Source of the DNA: Promerops cafer
Lineage: Eukaryota > Chordata > Aves > Passeriformes > Nectariniidae
Length of the DNA: 64,000 bases
NCBI GenBank assembly: GCA_013398275.1
Contig: VZSE01009986.1
Coordinates: 765,043-829,042 of the forward strand
Reading direction: 5' to 3'
Part shown: in pieces, positions 22,960 to 34,066 of the stretch
How the letters are laid out: each line of letters opens with the position of its first letter
Position numbering within the stretch: position 1 is the stretch's first letter
Program-made: the position numbers and the translations under genes
Notes under the pieces: model-generated
Databases searched by the model: none
What the model was told of the DNA's origin: nothing
Seen by the model: the letters and a program-made list of their open reading frames with translations, nothing else

Positions 22960-23178
22960 CAGCGAGTGTGGGCGCACCTCAGCCACTCCTCCGTGGTGGG
23001 AGCAGTCGGGGCTGCGGGCGCTGCCCTGCTCCTCGCACTGGTTGTAGCCACGGCGATTGCCATGAAGAGGAGGAGAGCGACTCAGGGAACCTACAGCCCG
23101 AGCCGGCAGGAGAAGGACGGGGCCCGAGTGGAAATGTGGAACGTGATCAAGATGCCCCCGACCGAGCGGCTGATCTGA
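22960..23178 (+). CDS. CRB2: Second CRB2 terminal exon with CRB1-type tail
   Basis: After acceptor ctaccacag an open phase-0 frame encodes 72 residues. They are a short linker ([11 protein letters not shown]), a glycine/alanine/valine-rich membrane helix, basic MKRRRATQ, the FERM-binding motif GTYSPSRQE, then RVEMWN and the PDZ-binding ERLI end, with stop TGA at 23176-23178. The phase fits the donor at 20001, so it can replace the exon at 21869. [13 protein letters not shown] and RVEMWN are hallmarks of the paralogue CRB1, not CRB2. All functional residues (G-T-Y, E, ERLI) and the frame are intact, arguing against a pseudogene. The acceptor is of NAGNAG form (cag|cag), so one glutamine may vary. 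Alternatives are a remnant of a duplicated Crumbs gene or a tail copied from CRB1. The existence of the intact frame is certain; its use is inferred. Confidence 0.75.
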   Translation, partial: QRVWAHLSHSSVVGAVGAAGAALLLALVVATAIAMKRRRATQGTYSPSRQEKDGARVEMWNVIKMPPTERLI

Positions 23179-26100
23179 GCCCGGGGTCATGCACGGAGCT
23201 GCCGCAGGCGCTGCCCGGGGCCGTGGGCTGGGGGGGACAGCTCTGCTCGGCCCTGAGCCTGAGCTCTGCACGGCCTCGGGCCCTGCCCGCTGGCACTGCC
23301 CGCTCCCACTGCTCCAGCGGGCTGCGTCCCACAAAGCATTCCCAGCAAACTGCTCTGGCGGCGAAAGCGGCAGCGCTGCGGAGGAAAAACCCCACTGCTG
23401 AGAGCCAGGGGAGGCGGGGAAGGACACGGGGGACACAGAACCGGACAGAAGATGGGGCTGTGTCAGGGCCAGCTGGGCCCCTGCTCCTGCAGGCAACAGA
23501 AAAACCACCCTGAGGCTGCTCCAGTGAATGGGAATTGAACCACTGCATTCAGAAATAATGTGAATAATAAGGTTTTTTCAAAAAGATGCAGGCCTGTGGC
23601 TCCTCTGCAAGGCTAAGCCAGGTGAGTGAGTGGTGGGAAATCCTTCCTGGAGCTGCTGCTGCCCTTCCAGCTGGGCCGGAGCTGGCATGGCAGTCCCACT
23701 GGGCTGTGCTGGACATGGCTGCTGGAGCTTTCCCTGAGACTAGACCAAACCACAGGAATATTTTAAGTGCCTTTCTGATCCTGAGGTGCCAGTTACAGCT
23801 TAACCTTTGTGAAAGGAGGACGTTTCCGTGTTGTTTGATCCGGCTCCGCCACTCCGAGCAGGGGCTTGGAGCTGACCGTGGAACTGACCCTTGTGAGAGC
23901 CAGGGGCTGAGCATCAGCTGGTACTTGCTGGAGCGAGGAGGGGAGAAAGAAAGAGTTCTAGAAGTTGTCTCTCTGGACTGACACGTTTGGCCTTGTTGGT
24001 ACAGAAGAGTGGAATTTAGTTAACCAGTCTTCTAACCCAAACGAGGGTTGGTGTAAGTGACACAGCATCTGCTTTCCACTGCACTAAAAAGGGGTTTGAT
24101 TTTGTGGCTTCACTTCTCCTGTGTTACTGTTTTAGCTGTTGAATGTACTGCTTCTTCTTTAGCATAATGTGGCAGACACTGTGGAAGGAAATGCAGCACA
24201 GCAGGCCAGGTAAGGTCTAAAGTAATTAGTGTTTCAGGATAATCACTACAACTATCAATGAGGAATATTTTAGAACAATTTCTGCTTTTTAATCTCCAAA
24301 TTACTATTAAAAATCAGGGTGGGAACCTGCCAGCTGTAGCTCATTGCCACAAGAAAATGGTATTTATTCTGGTCTGCTTTTGGATTTATTTTTTTCCTAC
24401 TGTAGCTGTAAATGTTTCTGTAATTCCAAGCAAAGGGAGGGGCATGGAACACATGAGTCTGTTTAAGAACGGGTGTGTCTGTGTAAGAACAGGTCTCTGC
24501 AACAGGCAGCTGCTGACAGAAGAATGAAAATTTTAGAAAATAGAAAAAAACGAAGGCGTGGGAGACAATATTTCATCTGTAAAATCACTTTCCCTCTAGT
24601 AGTGGAGAAGAGTTGAAGGTGTGATCCCAGCTGGCTGTGTCTGGGAGGCAGCTGGAGCTGGCAGTGGCAGAGATGCCCTGGCTGCAGGTGGGAGCCTGTG
24701 TCTGCTCCTCAGTTTATCAGCAGTGACTCTGCTGGCACTGTTCCTGTCAGTTTGCTGGTTTGCTCTGGGCATCTTTGGCTGCTCTTTGGGGAGGTCCAGC
24801 ACACTTTGGCAACAGAGCCAGTGGCACTGCCCGGTCCCTTTGTGGCAGTGGGGCTCTGGGAGCAGGTGAGTGGGGTTTTCCTGTGGCTCCAGGGCAGCAG
24901 AGCTGTGCCAGGACAGGGGGGCTGAGGGCCTGCACCGGGCTGGGGCTGCTCAGCACAGACAGAAACTCCTCCTTGAGGGGGGGAAGGGGAGCGAGGCCTC
25001 CTGGCAGGAGCAGGGGCGGGCACAGCCCCGGGGCCCCCTGTGCTGCCAGGCCAAGGCCGGGGTGGTTTCCTGCAGCCCAGGGGATGCAATAACCTCCGGG
25101 GGGCTCGGGGGTCTCTGCCACCTCCACCCCAGCACCCCAGGGCAGGTCCTGCTTCTGCTTTTTCTCTCCACTCTGCATCTGGTGTTGACGCTGTACAGAA
25201 AGGAGGCAGCAGCAGGATCTGGAAGAGCCCTTGCTCCTCCAGCCCGCGGGGTGCTGGACTCCAGGCCGTGTTCCCAGAGCTCCCCGAGGAGCTCCTGCAG
25301 TTCCCTGGAGCCCCCGGCAGGTCCGGCTGTGCCCCTGCAGAAGCTCCTCAGGGCTGCATTCCAAGCACCCAAAGCCAGTATTAGCAAAGGTGTTAAAATA
25401 CTCTGTCAGTGTCTTGAGCATTTCTGCAAAATAATTTATGGAAGGTGTTTGTTTTTTTTTTTTCAGTAATGAACTTAACTTTCTTTTGATATTTAATTTT
25501 TGAATATATTTTTTCACAAAACTGGACTTGCTGTAGTTAATGATCATGATCCTGATTTCTTTTTTAATTGTAAATTTTATAATTTGTAAATAATTAGAAT
25601 GTCCTTCAAAAGAAATTTACAATAAAATTTGGTTAAAAATAGACCCGGTAGTTGACTTGTGACTGTTTTTCCCCAAAGAACACCTTGCTGTCTGGATGGC
25701 TGATCATGGTCTGTGCCACACCCCCTGCACAGCTGCAAACTTCAATGGCTCTTCACAGTTAAAGGATTCATTTTGTGATGATTTGTCACAGCCCAGAGCC
25801 CTGAGCACAGGCCAGGGTGCAGAGCTTTGCCCAGCAGCAGGCCAGAGCTGCTGAACACCAAGAGAGGGAGCTGAGGAAACCTCTGCTCTCTGTTCACCTC
25901 ACTGAGCTGCATTTTACCATTAATTCCTGACTTTATGGGCAATAAAGAGACTGGAATGTGGGAAAAAGGGACTCTGTGTCCAATTACTGCCCCGTCCATG
26001 TGCAGTGAACTGGAAGCCTCCACCCAGAGTGAGCAAAATACAGAACTGGTTTCACCTCCTGTGCAGCAGCAGATGCACCACAAACTTTGAAGAGGTTTTT

Positions 26101-28409
26101 CTTGTTTGTTTGTTTGTTTTTAAAAAAACTTATTTCTTATGGCAGGAAGCAGCTGTAATGAAGCGAAGCAGTACCAAACACAGGGTGAGTACAGGAACAT
26201 GGACAAAGTCAAGTATAAAGTCACTGATGAGTAAGACCAGGAACACTTTTTATACTGGATTAATAAAAACATCCAAATTCCTTCTAGCGCCAAACTAGAG
26301 CTGATTCAGACAAGCAAACTGTTTACACCTGGCATGAATGAATCATGTTAGGCATTCCTGAGTTTAAATAAGACAAAAAATCCCTAAATGCTCTCCTAGG
26401 GATAGTTCAATTCCTACGTTACAAAAACCCCTAAAAAAGTCTCCTGCGTGCAAACCCTGCTCCAGAAGTGAGTGAAGTCACAGACTCCTTGTCATCCTGG
26501 ATTTCAGAGGTGCTAAATAAAGTGGAGGGTGAATAAATGGGTGTTAATCCTCTTCAGTGTCCCAAAACTGACTTAGCAAATTATCCAGAATATGGGCAAA
26601 GTAACCAGAGATGGAAATAAACTGCAGTGGGACAGAATTTCCTGAGTGGTTTAGAACATCTGTGATGGGCTCCTCAGTGATCACTGTGTGACATTAATGA
26701 CTTGGCACAGGCAGGATTGTCCAGTGCCCATTCACATCCACCATAACCCAGAAAGTTTTATCTTCCAGCTCATTGCAAAGGAGCTCTGAAATGCCACACT
26801 GAATTATATAGAACATTCTTATTCTGAACTGTATCAAATAAAATGGAACTGGTATCTTAGACTTTAAATATTTTACTATTCAATACTAAACCCATCTGTC
26901 TTTCAACACAAAAAGAAAATACAAATCCAAGTGAATGGCTTGTCAGAGGAACAGCACTGTACAGAAACAGAATATTCCTGGAATACTGTGGTCTTCCCAA
27001 AACCGGCAGCATTTCAGATATTATTTTTCTTTTGTACTGCCCAGACTTGAACACAGAGACAGCCATTCCCATTCCCCAGAGTAAGAAAACTTCCAAGATA
27101 ACATGAATAAAATAGATACATTGGAAATCAGATAAAGCTTTACAAGAATTTCCCCATGTCCAAGATGATTTCCTTTATCAAAGGCTCAATGGTGATGTGA
27201 TTCCTCTGTGAGAGTGACAGGTTTTACACCAGAGTGTGCCCAGATACAAAACAAACCAATAAAGCACCACTGAAGTGAAACAGAAATGGTCAGAGACAGC
27301 AGCTTTCCTGGGGGATGCTGAGGCTCCTGTGAAATGTCTGGAGAACACAGAGAGGGCTCAGAACACCCAGCTGAGCATCCCCCACGCTCGGTGCCTCGCA
27401 GGCCAGGCGGGGCCAGCCCCAGGCTCCAGCAAGGGCACAGAGCCCAGATCCCCCCCCTGCACACACCCTGCCCTCAGCCCCTCAGCACCCCAGCCCTCGC
27501 CTGCACTCAGGAGCTTGGAACCTTGATACCCCAAGTTTTTTCTCTTCTTTGTTTGTAATAATCAAGATACTGTTACATTCCATTCATATACTGCAATTTA
27601 TAATATTGATAGATAATATTAAGATACACATATATAAGAACTAGGATACTCTTTATGGCCTCTATTTTCTGATGTATTTAACAAAAACAAAGTCAAAGAA
27701 ATGAAAACAATTGCTGGTGTTTCCAGTTTCCCAACAGAGATGCAGGACCAATCCCTGAGCAGCTGCTCTGTGCTGTGGTTTCCAGGCCTGTGACAACTCT
27801 GCCCTGGCTGTCGGTGTTCGGGGGGGAGGGGGGAGTCAAAAGTGCCACCAAAGTCCACCTGACAGCACAGCTCCGGGAGTGGCTGGGGCTCAGCCAGCAC
27901 AAACAGAGACCGATGGATCAGTTCAGTGACTTGTGGGCTGGTTTGCTGCGCTTTGCATGTGGGAACAAAACGTTGTATCTCTGTGTAATGCCAGAAAAAC
28001 TGACGCCCATTCCCAGAGGCAGGAATGAACCCCAGCAGAGTGGGCTGTGTCACGCTCCAGGTGTGCCAAGGACTGAAAATACAGGGAGGGAGTAACTTGT
28101 GCATCAGTAGTGCTGCCTGAAAAGCTGTGTGTGGAAATCCCAACCCAACCCACCTTCCCTCACGCTTTGGTCAGTGCAGGAATCCCAGGGTTCGGTGGTG
28201 GGGAGTGAGGGAGCAGTGTCAGGGACTGGGACAATGGGGAACTCTGACCTGTGGGCTAAAAGCTCTCGTGTTGAGTTGCAGCTCAGCGATGGTCCTGCAG
28301 CAGTCCTGGGTCAGCCTTCCTTAAAAGAAATGCTTGGTTTTATGCTGGCTCAAAAAAACCAAAAAATCCCTCTGCCACTTCCAAAAGGACACCAAGGCCA
28401 TGGGGCGCA
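23179..28409. other. Intergenic/3' UTR interval between convergent CRB2 and DENND1A
   Basis: No coding exon is supported. The first 0.4 kb after 23178 is GC-rich and likely 3' UTR of the alternative CRB2 terminal exon, which could extend to the AATAAA at 25621. Its last 200 bp are very AT-rich, as at many 3' ends. From the other side, sequence below 28410 is presumably DENND1A 3' UTR. On the - strand I found no canonical AATAAA or ATTAAA between 26000 and 28409, only variants such as TATAAA (27597-27602, + strand TTTATA). Short (GTTT)n and (CT)n-like tracts are the only repeats. Confidence 0.5.
25621..25626 (+). terminator. CRB2: AATAAA poly(A) signal, candidate distal CRB2 3' end
   Basis: Canonical AATAAA at the end of a 150-bp AT-rich stretch and followed by a TG-rich segment (gtagttgacttgtgactg). 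It is the best + strand polyadenylation site downstream of the alternative terminal exon and would imply a 3' UTR of about 2.4 kb. Confidence 0.4.
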
Positions 28410-29696
28410 TCACTCAAAGGTTTCCCATCGCTTTCTGAGCTGCTCCACCTTACCTGGCGTGGGTGACACGTCCTCCTTGGTCTTTTTTAACAGATCTTCA
28501 AATGGATCTTTTGTCTCCTCAGACTTTGAGGACAGTAACACCGACTCCAAGCCCTTGGCTGGCCTGGCAGGGACCAGAGGGGGTTCACTGGCCAGAAGAG
28601 CCAGGGCTTGTTTGGGATCTACCTTTGTGCTGGGCTGGCCCACCTGTAACGTTCGGGGTTTGGAGGGACCACCCAGACACGCTGGCTGGAGGGAGCTGGT
28701 GGGAGAAGGGCTGTGGCTCTGCAGGAGCAAGGAGCCAGCTGCTGGCACAGCTGGAGCCTGGCTGAACAGGTTTGGCATGGACAGTGTGGCCATGTGGGGC
28801 TGAGGTCTCTGTGGTGGGTAGAAGCCAGCAGTGGGGGTTATGAAGCTGGAGCTGTAAGCGTGACCCAAGGAGGGGGTAAAGGAGCCCCTCGGGGGTCTGA
28901 CCAGGGACACTGGAAGGGCTCCTGGCAGTGTCTGGGTGAACGGATTCGGGGAGGGCTGTAGAAAAGGTGGTGGAGCTGGGGCAGGATAGCCAAGGGGCTG
29001 GGCAAATGGCGCAGCTGGAGGAGGCACCAAGTCGCTCGGCAGGGCGCCGAAGGCGGGCGCGGGGGCGGAGCCCTGCGGGGCCCTGCCCGGCCAGCCCGCG
29101 GCTCTCAGCGGGTCCAGCAGGCTCAGCAGGAGCTCGCTCTCGTTACCTGCGCCTTCCGTCTTCACCCGCACGGGCTGCAGCATCTCAGCAGAGCTGGCAG
29201 CGCTGCACAGCAGCTGGGATGGGTGAGAGGAGGAATTTACACACTGCTGCATTTCGGGGTCTAAGGACACATTCCCAGCCCCAAAGGGCTCTGGGATAAG
29301 ATCTGAAATCAAGTGGCTGCGCCCATGAGGGGTGAGGATTTCCGCTGACCCAGCTGGAGCCTGGTGCTTGGAAGCCCTGGGTGCTGGTGGTGGTGGCACA
29401 ATCCCCAGTTCTGGAGTCTTTCTTCCCTGTGGCCTAGGAATGGTGATGTTCCCTTGAATGGCAGGATTGGATTCATCCTTTTCTGCAGGAGCCAGACCAC
29501 TGTCTCTGCTCTGGGGTCTCCTGGTGATGGGGGGCATGTTACCCAGGGCAGCCAAGGGTCTTTCGGGTGAGCTTTGGGAATATTTGGTGGGAATAGCCAT
29601 ATCATCATGGCCCATACTCCACAGCTTGTTGTAAGGGTGGGAGAGCTTCATGCTTGGCACAATCCTGTTCCTCTCGGACACACCAAGATCCATTCT
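28410..29696 (-). CDS. DENND1A: DENND1A last coding exon: long disordered tail
   Basis: This 1287-nt exon starts after gcag (29700-29697) with RMDLGVSERNR and ends WETFE and a stop at 28410. It is proline/serine-rich and disordered. It contains TIPRPQGRKTPELGIVPPPP, the conserved core of this region, an NPF tripeptide (in PSPNPFTQ, an EH-domain ligand type) and DPFEDLL near the end, an AP-2 ear-type DPF motif overlapping a clathrin-box-like DLL. The extreme C-terminus VEQLRKRWETFE is diagnostic for the long DENND1A isoform. Confidence 0.95.
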   Translation of the reverse strand, partial: RMDLGVSERNRIVPSMKLSHPYNKLWSMGHDDMAIPTKYSQSSPERPLAALGNMPPITRRPQSRDSGLAPAEKDESNPAIQGNITIPRPQGRKTPELGIVPPPPAPRASKHQAPAGSAEILTPHGRSHLISDLIPEPFGAGNVSLDPEMQQCVNSSSHPSQLLCSAASSAEMLQPVRVKTEGAGNESELLLSLLDPLRAAGWPGRAPQGSAPAPAFGALPSDLVPPPAAPFAQPLGYPAPAPPPFLQPSPNPFTQTLPGALPVSLVRPPRGSFTPSLGHAYSSSFITPTAGFYPPQRPQPHMATLSMPNLFSQAPAVPAAGSLLLQSHSPSPTSSLQPACLGGPSKPRTLQVGQPSTKVDPKQALALLASEPPLVPARPAKGLESVLLSSKSEETKDPFEDLLKKTKEDVSPTPGKVEQLRKRWETFE

Positions 29697-30548
29697 CTGC
29701 AAGAGAGCAGAACAAACATTAACTCTTACAGATGTCCTCACAACACAGAGCAGGAAGTGAGTTCAGGCTGCTGTGAGGGAAGAGGATCTGTCCCCAGGCT
29801 GCCAGCAGTGCAGAGGGACAACAGCGTGTGGCCAGGAAGGACAAACAGGAACCAGCCAGGACTCTGCAGCTCCAGTTCCAGCTCTGCCTCCACGGGGTTG
29901 TTCAGCCAGGACATGTTGTGCATCTGTCACAGCCCAGTAAGGAGCACACACCTGTGTCCAAGGCACAGAAGCTGAGAAGCCTTAATTGCTACATGGAATC
30001 AGCTGACAAATTAAATATCTGAATGCAACACCAAAATCAATATTATTAGAAGGTAGAAATGACATTTGCTTCTTTAATGTTAGATGAAGATCTTGGAGTC
30101 TGCTTTAGTTTAACCCTTTCTGAGCTATGTTCCTTCACAATCTCGTTTCTTCAGAGGGGGATTGTTCAAATGATGCTTAGACCAAAATAGTCAGAGTAAA
30201 AGAAAAAAAAGCTTGGAGGGGACCTGAAAATGACCAACTATTCATTCTCACTGCTGACCGTCAACTTCAAAGATAACTTTATGTGACAGCCACTGGACAG
30301 ATTCTGAGGAACAGGGCAAGTATCACCTCCTTCAGAAGCAAAGGCTTCAGAGCAAACAGTAACTTGTAATTGAGTCCCGTTTAAGCCACTTCTTAATTCA
30401 GAAATTAATTCTGAAACACATAAGCAAATCCCTGGAAAACAGATGATGATGATGACAATGATGACTATTATTAGGATCTACCCAATAATATGAAAAAGAT
30501 CCTCAGAATGAGCTCTGTGCCACCCCCAGGGCACAGGAAGCCCCTGAC
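29697..30548 (-). other. DENND1A: DENND1A intron
   Basis: Phase-0 intron of 0.85 kb, from gtcagg to ctctcttgcag on the - strand. A short (GAT)n run at about 30442-30455 is the only feature. Confidence 0.75.
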
Positions 30549-30804
30549 CTGGTATTCAAAGGAACAGCGCTGCTCTGCCTCCTCCTTGGGTGTCCGCAGG
30601 TCCTCCAGGCTCTTGGCCTGGCTGAGGGGCTGGGGCTGGGCTTCTACTTCCAAATTGGGGAAGATGTCTTCCAGAAGGTTGACTTCTGAGGCCTTGCTGG
30701 AGAGCAGAGGGCTCGGGGGCAGCGGCTCTCTCGCTTTCTCCGGGCTGCCCACGTCGTCTCCATCAGCACTGTCCGACTCCTTCAGGGCCCGGTAGGGCTG
30801 AGGC
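30549..30804 (-). CDS. DENND1A: DENND1A exon: acidic endocytic-motif segment
   Basis: Starts after ctgtgccag and completes a split tryptophan codon to read W-PQPYRALKESDSADGDD. It then has SEVNLLEDIFPNLEVE, an acidic, leucine-rich stretch of the clathrin/AP-2-binding type, and AKSLEDLRTPKEEAEQ, ending FEYQ before gtcagg in phase 0. The pattern matches the region of DENND1A that binds the endocytic machinery. Confidence 0.94.
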
Positions 30805-33047
30805 CTGGCACAGAACCACAAATCACATTGCAAATTACTGTATTTCTAATTCCTTGTTATGAACACCATTTCCTAAGGAGCTGGACGAGTTACAAAGTTG
30901 CCCCGGTGGCAAATACAGCTCAGAGAGCCCCCTGTGCAGAGGAGGCTGTGAGCAGTGCTGCTTGAGGGCAGGGGACATGCAGAGGGGCCCTGGCACCCAA
31001 GGGTGCTCAGAAGGGCAAGAGCCGAGTGGGAAGTGCTCAGAGGAAAGCTGCGGTCATGCAGGCACAGCCAGGCTGAGGAGGGAGCTCTTGGAGAAGGGAT
31101 AATGGGATACCAGCTCCCCATGCTGACTGGCTGGGCTCCCCTCGGGCTGGGCACGGCCTCCGCACCCCATGTTCACAGGCTCTGACATCCTTGGGCTTCA
31201 AGCTAACTCAGCATACAACACAACTCAGTGTTTTCCTGCAATAATTGGGAACACTGTGCAGGTTCCAATGATTTCATTGGTGTCATCTTATCAAGAAACA
31301 CCACAATCCATTATGGAGACACCTCCTTTACATTACCAGCCAAGGCTGAGTTAGCAGGATGCTTCTCTTGCACATACCTCAGCAAAAAACTGAACCAGCA
31401 CATTTGCATTTTGGTGTGTGTACAGAGAACAGCAGCACGATGTGCATCCAATTAGTAACAACAAGTGCCACACATGGCTGTGGGGATTGGCACTTGACTG
31501 GCAGCCAGTTGTACTGTGGCATTTAAACAAGCTTTCAATTAAAAGAAAATATTTGTGAGACCTGCAAAAATACGTCCTATGGAAAAACCCTCCTCCCCTT
31601 TCCATATTTTATCATAATACATCTATATCATGCAAATTTGGAGAGCCCAGCTTGCTTCCCTCCCCAACACAGGCAGAGCAGGCACTGAGCCCACACCAGG
31701 ACAGGGACACTGCAGGTACAGGGCAGACAGTGACAGCACACGGCCTCAGGGCAGGGAGCTCACCAACAAACCTCAGTGGCTTCAGTCTCACATCACTCTG
31801 GGTCACACTGCAACCCCCCAAGGGATATCTGCAAACAAAACTGGTCTCCTCCACTCCAAACATGAGTGTGGGAACATTTTCTGGCCCTTTTTTACTGATC
31901 CTACCCACCCCACCTGCCTGCAGTCAGATCTCTTCCCTGTCAGCCTCTGAACCTGTCTCCTTTTCTAGCCTGGTCTGACCCAGCTGTGGCTGCCAGGCTT
32001 CAGCTGCTCTCTTGTGACTGGGTATCATCCATCTCCCAGCTCCTGAACTGCCTGCATGTGGCATCATGAGGATTTCTAAAGCAGCAGCTCACAGTACCCT
32101 GGCCCCTCTTCCTACAGCTTCTGGTCAAACCAGTGACTGCATTTGTTAAAAGAATGAGTGCAACTCCATGCAATTTATCTCCCTTTCATCCCCTAGAAAT
32201 CCTCAAGCAGGTGAGGTTAGGAAATAACAAATCCTCTGCTGACATTCAGGGAGGGCTCAGCTCCAAGCTGCCTGCTTGGATTGGGATATTCAAATAGGCA
32301 GCAAGAGGGATTTGGTGCAGCTGAACCCACAGATGGCAGGGCTCCCCTCACCTCACACGGGCACCCTGGGCAGGCCATGCTCCTTCCCCTTCCACAGGCA
32401 CCGTGGGCAGGGACAGAACCCTCCAACCACAGCATCAATGAGCAGTTCTGGCCCAGCTGCTCAGCACTGTCTTTCAAGACTGAGTTACAGAGGTTTGGGA
32501 ATGTACAAGTTACAAATTCAAAAGCTGGATACAAATAGACCAAACAAATTTCCTGCTTCTTGTATAATTGTCAGATTGTACTCAGTGCCCTCAGAGGACA
32601 CCTGCAGGGATGTGATACCTGACAGACCAGAGAGGCTGTGATCAAACAGGTGACACTGGAAAAGACTGATAACTGCACTGGAATGAGGCTCACAGAACAA
32701 CCCAAAAGCACAGTAGCACCACACAAGAATGAATGGTGAAAGGTTTGGAGAGGAGCACAAGCAGCATGTTGGAACAAATGACAAATGGAAGGGTGACATC
32801 CCACAGAGCTCAAGTCGATGGAAGTCCATAAGCTGTGTGGTGCTGCAGTGTTTCATGCAGGAGGATGCTTTTTCATGCTGCTCAACATCAAGACAAACAA
32901 GCAGGAGAAATGTTGGTCATTCATCAAGCATTGTACAGAGACCCCAGAGGCATTTCCAAAATCCCGGTACAGGAGCAGGTGCCCTGAGCAATGCAAACCC
33001 CACTGTTCGAAACTGGCATGAACACAGCAAAAGAGTAAAGGATAGAC
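30805..33047 (-). other. DENND1A: DENND1A intron
   Basis: Phase-2 intron of 2.2 kb. No exon, mobile element or clear motif cluster was recognised; open frames within it are short and unsupported. Confidence 0.7.
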
Positions 33048-33176
33048 CATTCAAAAGGAGCAGAGAAGAAAAAGTTTTCAGAGAAGCCAGAGACAGGATC
33101 CTCTTCCTGCTGAAATTCATCATCAGAGGAGTCCTCAGAGAGGAAGACTGTATAGTGTCGCATGGGCTTTACGAGG
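33048..33176 (-). CDS. DENND1A: DENND1A exon: SEDSSDDE segment
   Basis: Encodes LVKPMRHYTVFLSEDSSDDE and then SGFSENFFFSAPFEW, with the last codon split (TG before gtctat). The serine/acidic SEDSSDDE run is a likely casein-kinase-type phosphosite cluster (inference), and FSENFFFSAPFEW is strongly conserved in DENND1A. Phase 2 at both ends. Confidence 0.94.
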
Positions 33177-33948
33177 CTGGGGAACAGGAAGAGAAAAGGA
33201 AGTTATTGAGTCACAGTGACAGCTCCCGAGGAGAGAAACCAGGGGCTCCAGAGACCCAGATGATCCTGACCCCGACTGACTGCACAGCAGAGGGCTCAGC
33301 ATTCCCTGCTGAGGCACAGGGTGCCCAAGGGAAGGGACCACAGCCCGCAGCCACACCACAGTGCAGGGGACAATTCAGAAACCCCCTTTCCCCACCATGT
33401 TCCCTACAGAGCTGGCCACCTCTCTGTTCTTCAGACAGCTCTGCTCCTCAGGCTCTCTGAGCTCTGACAAACATTAGATCTCCCTCTGTGCTTTACAGAC
33501 ATTTCGTCTGATGCACAAGAGGAGCTGACTCCAGGGCACCAGTTCCTACTTGTTTTTATTTTTCAGATTTGAAACTGCTTCACTCTAGAATAAAACCTAA
33601 GCTGTCCAAGGACTGGAATGAAATGCAGTTTGTCAAGTAAGGTGTATATGCTCCTTTCCTCAGCGATTAACTGAGAATCAGTTCTTAAAGAATAGGTCAG
33701 GAAAAGAGAAGTTGGATGCTGCAACCAACAGCCCAAGAGGGCCCGAGCTGCCACTGCCAATGAATGTTTACTCACAGTCAGGTCAGAGCTAATTAATAAA
33801 AAGTCTCTAACAGGTGGCAGTTCTGCAGCCAATGGTGGTAAATCACAATCTGCATTATTCCAGTTAAAGCCAGTGCATTGCTTTCTCTCCCCTCCCTGTC
33901 CTTAACAGGTATTCAGGGGAAGGAGGTGGGGCCACTGCAGCCCCTGGG

Positions 33949-34066
33949 GCTGCCGCCGCTCCGATAAACCCCGTGTCAGCCCCGGTGCTGCTCCGTGCCC
34001 GTGCCCGTGCCCCGGGGCTGCCGGCGCTGCCGCCGCTCCGGTAAATCCCGCGTCAGCCCCGGCGCC
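33949..34066. repeat. Imperfect tandem duplication in CpG-rich patch
   Basis: Two copies of about 41 bp begin GCTGCCGCCGCTCCG, at 33949-33989 and 34026-34066, 77 bp apart. They differ at only a few positions (for example ataaacc versus gtaaatc). A small gtgccc run separates them. The whole patch at 33930-34130 is a CpG-rich island in otherwise AT-rich intron. Confidence 0.7.

Noticed and set aside
22960..23178. Second terminal exon as a CRB3 gene or a processed pseudogene
   Set aside because: Its tail matches the CRB1 type rather than CRB3, it has a functional-looking acceptor with the right phase, and it lacks the stops, flanking duplications or poly(A) of a retrocopy.
28129..28803. 224-codon + strand frame opposite the last DENND1A exon
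   Set aside because: Shadow of the long proline/serine-rich exon on the - strand.
32729..33460. 243-codon + strand frame opposite the DENND1A exon at 33048-33176
   Set aside because: The real exon on the - strand explains the coding signal; the + frame shows no family resemblance.
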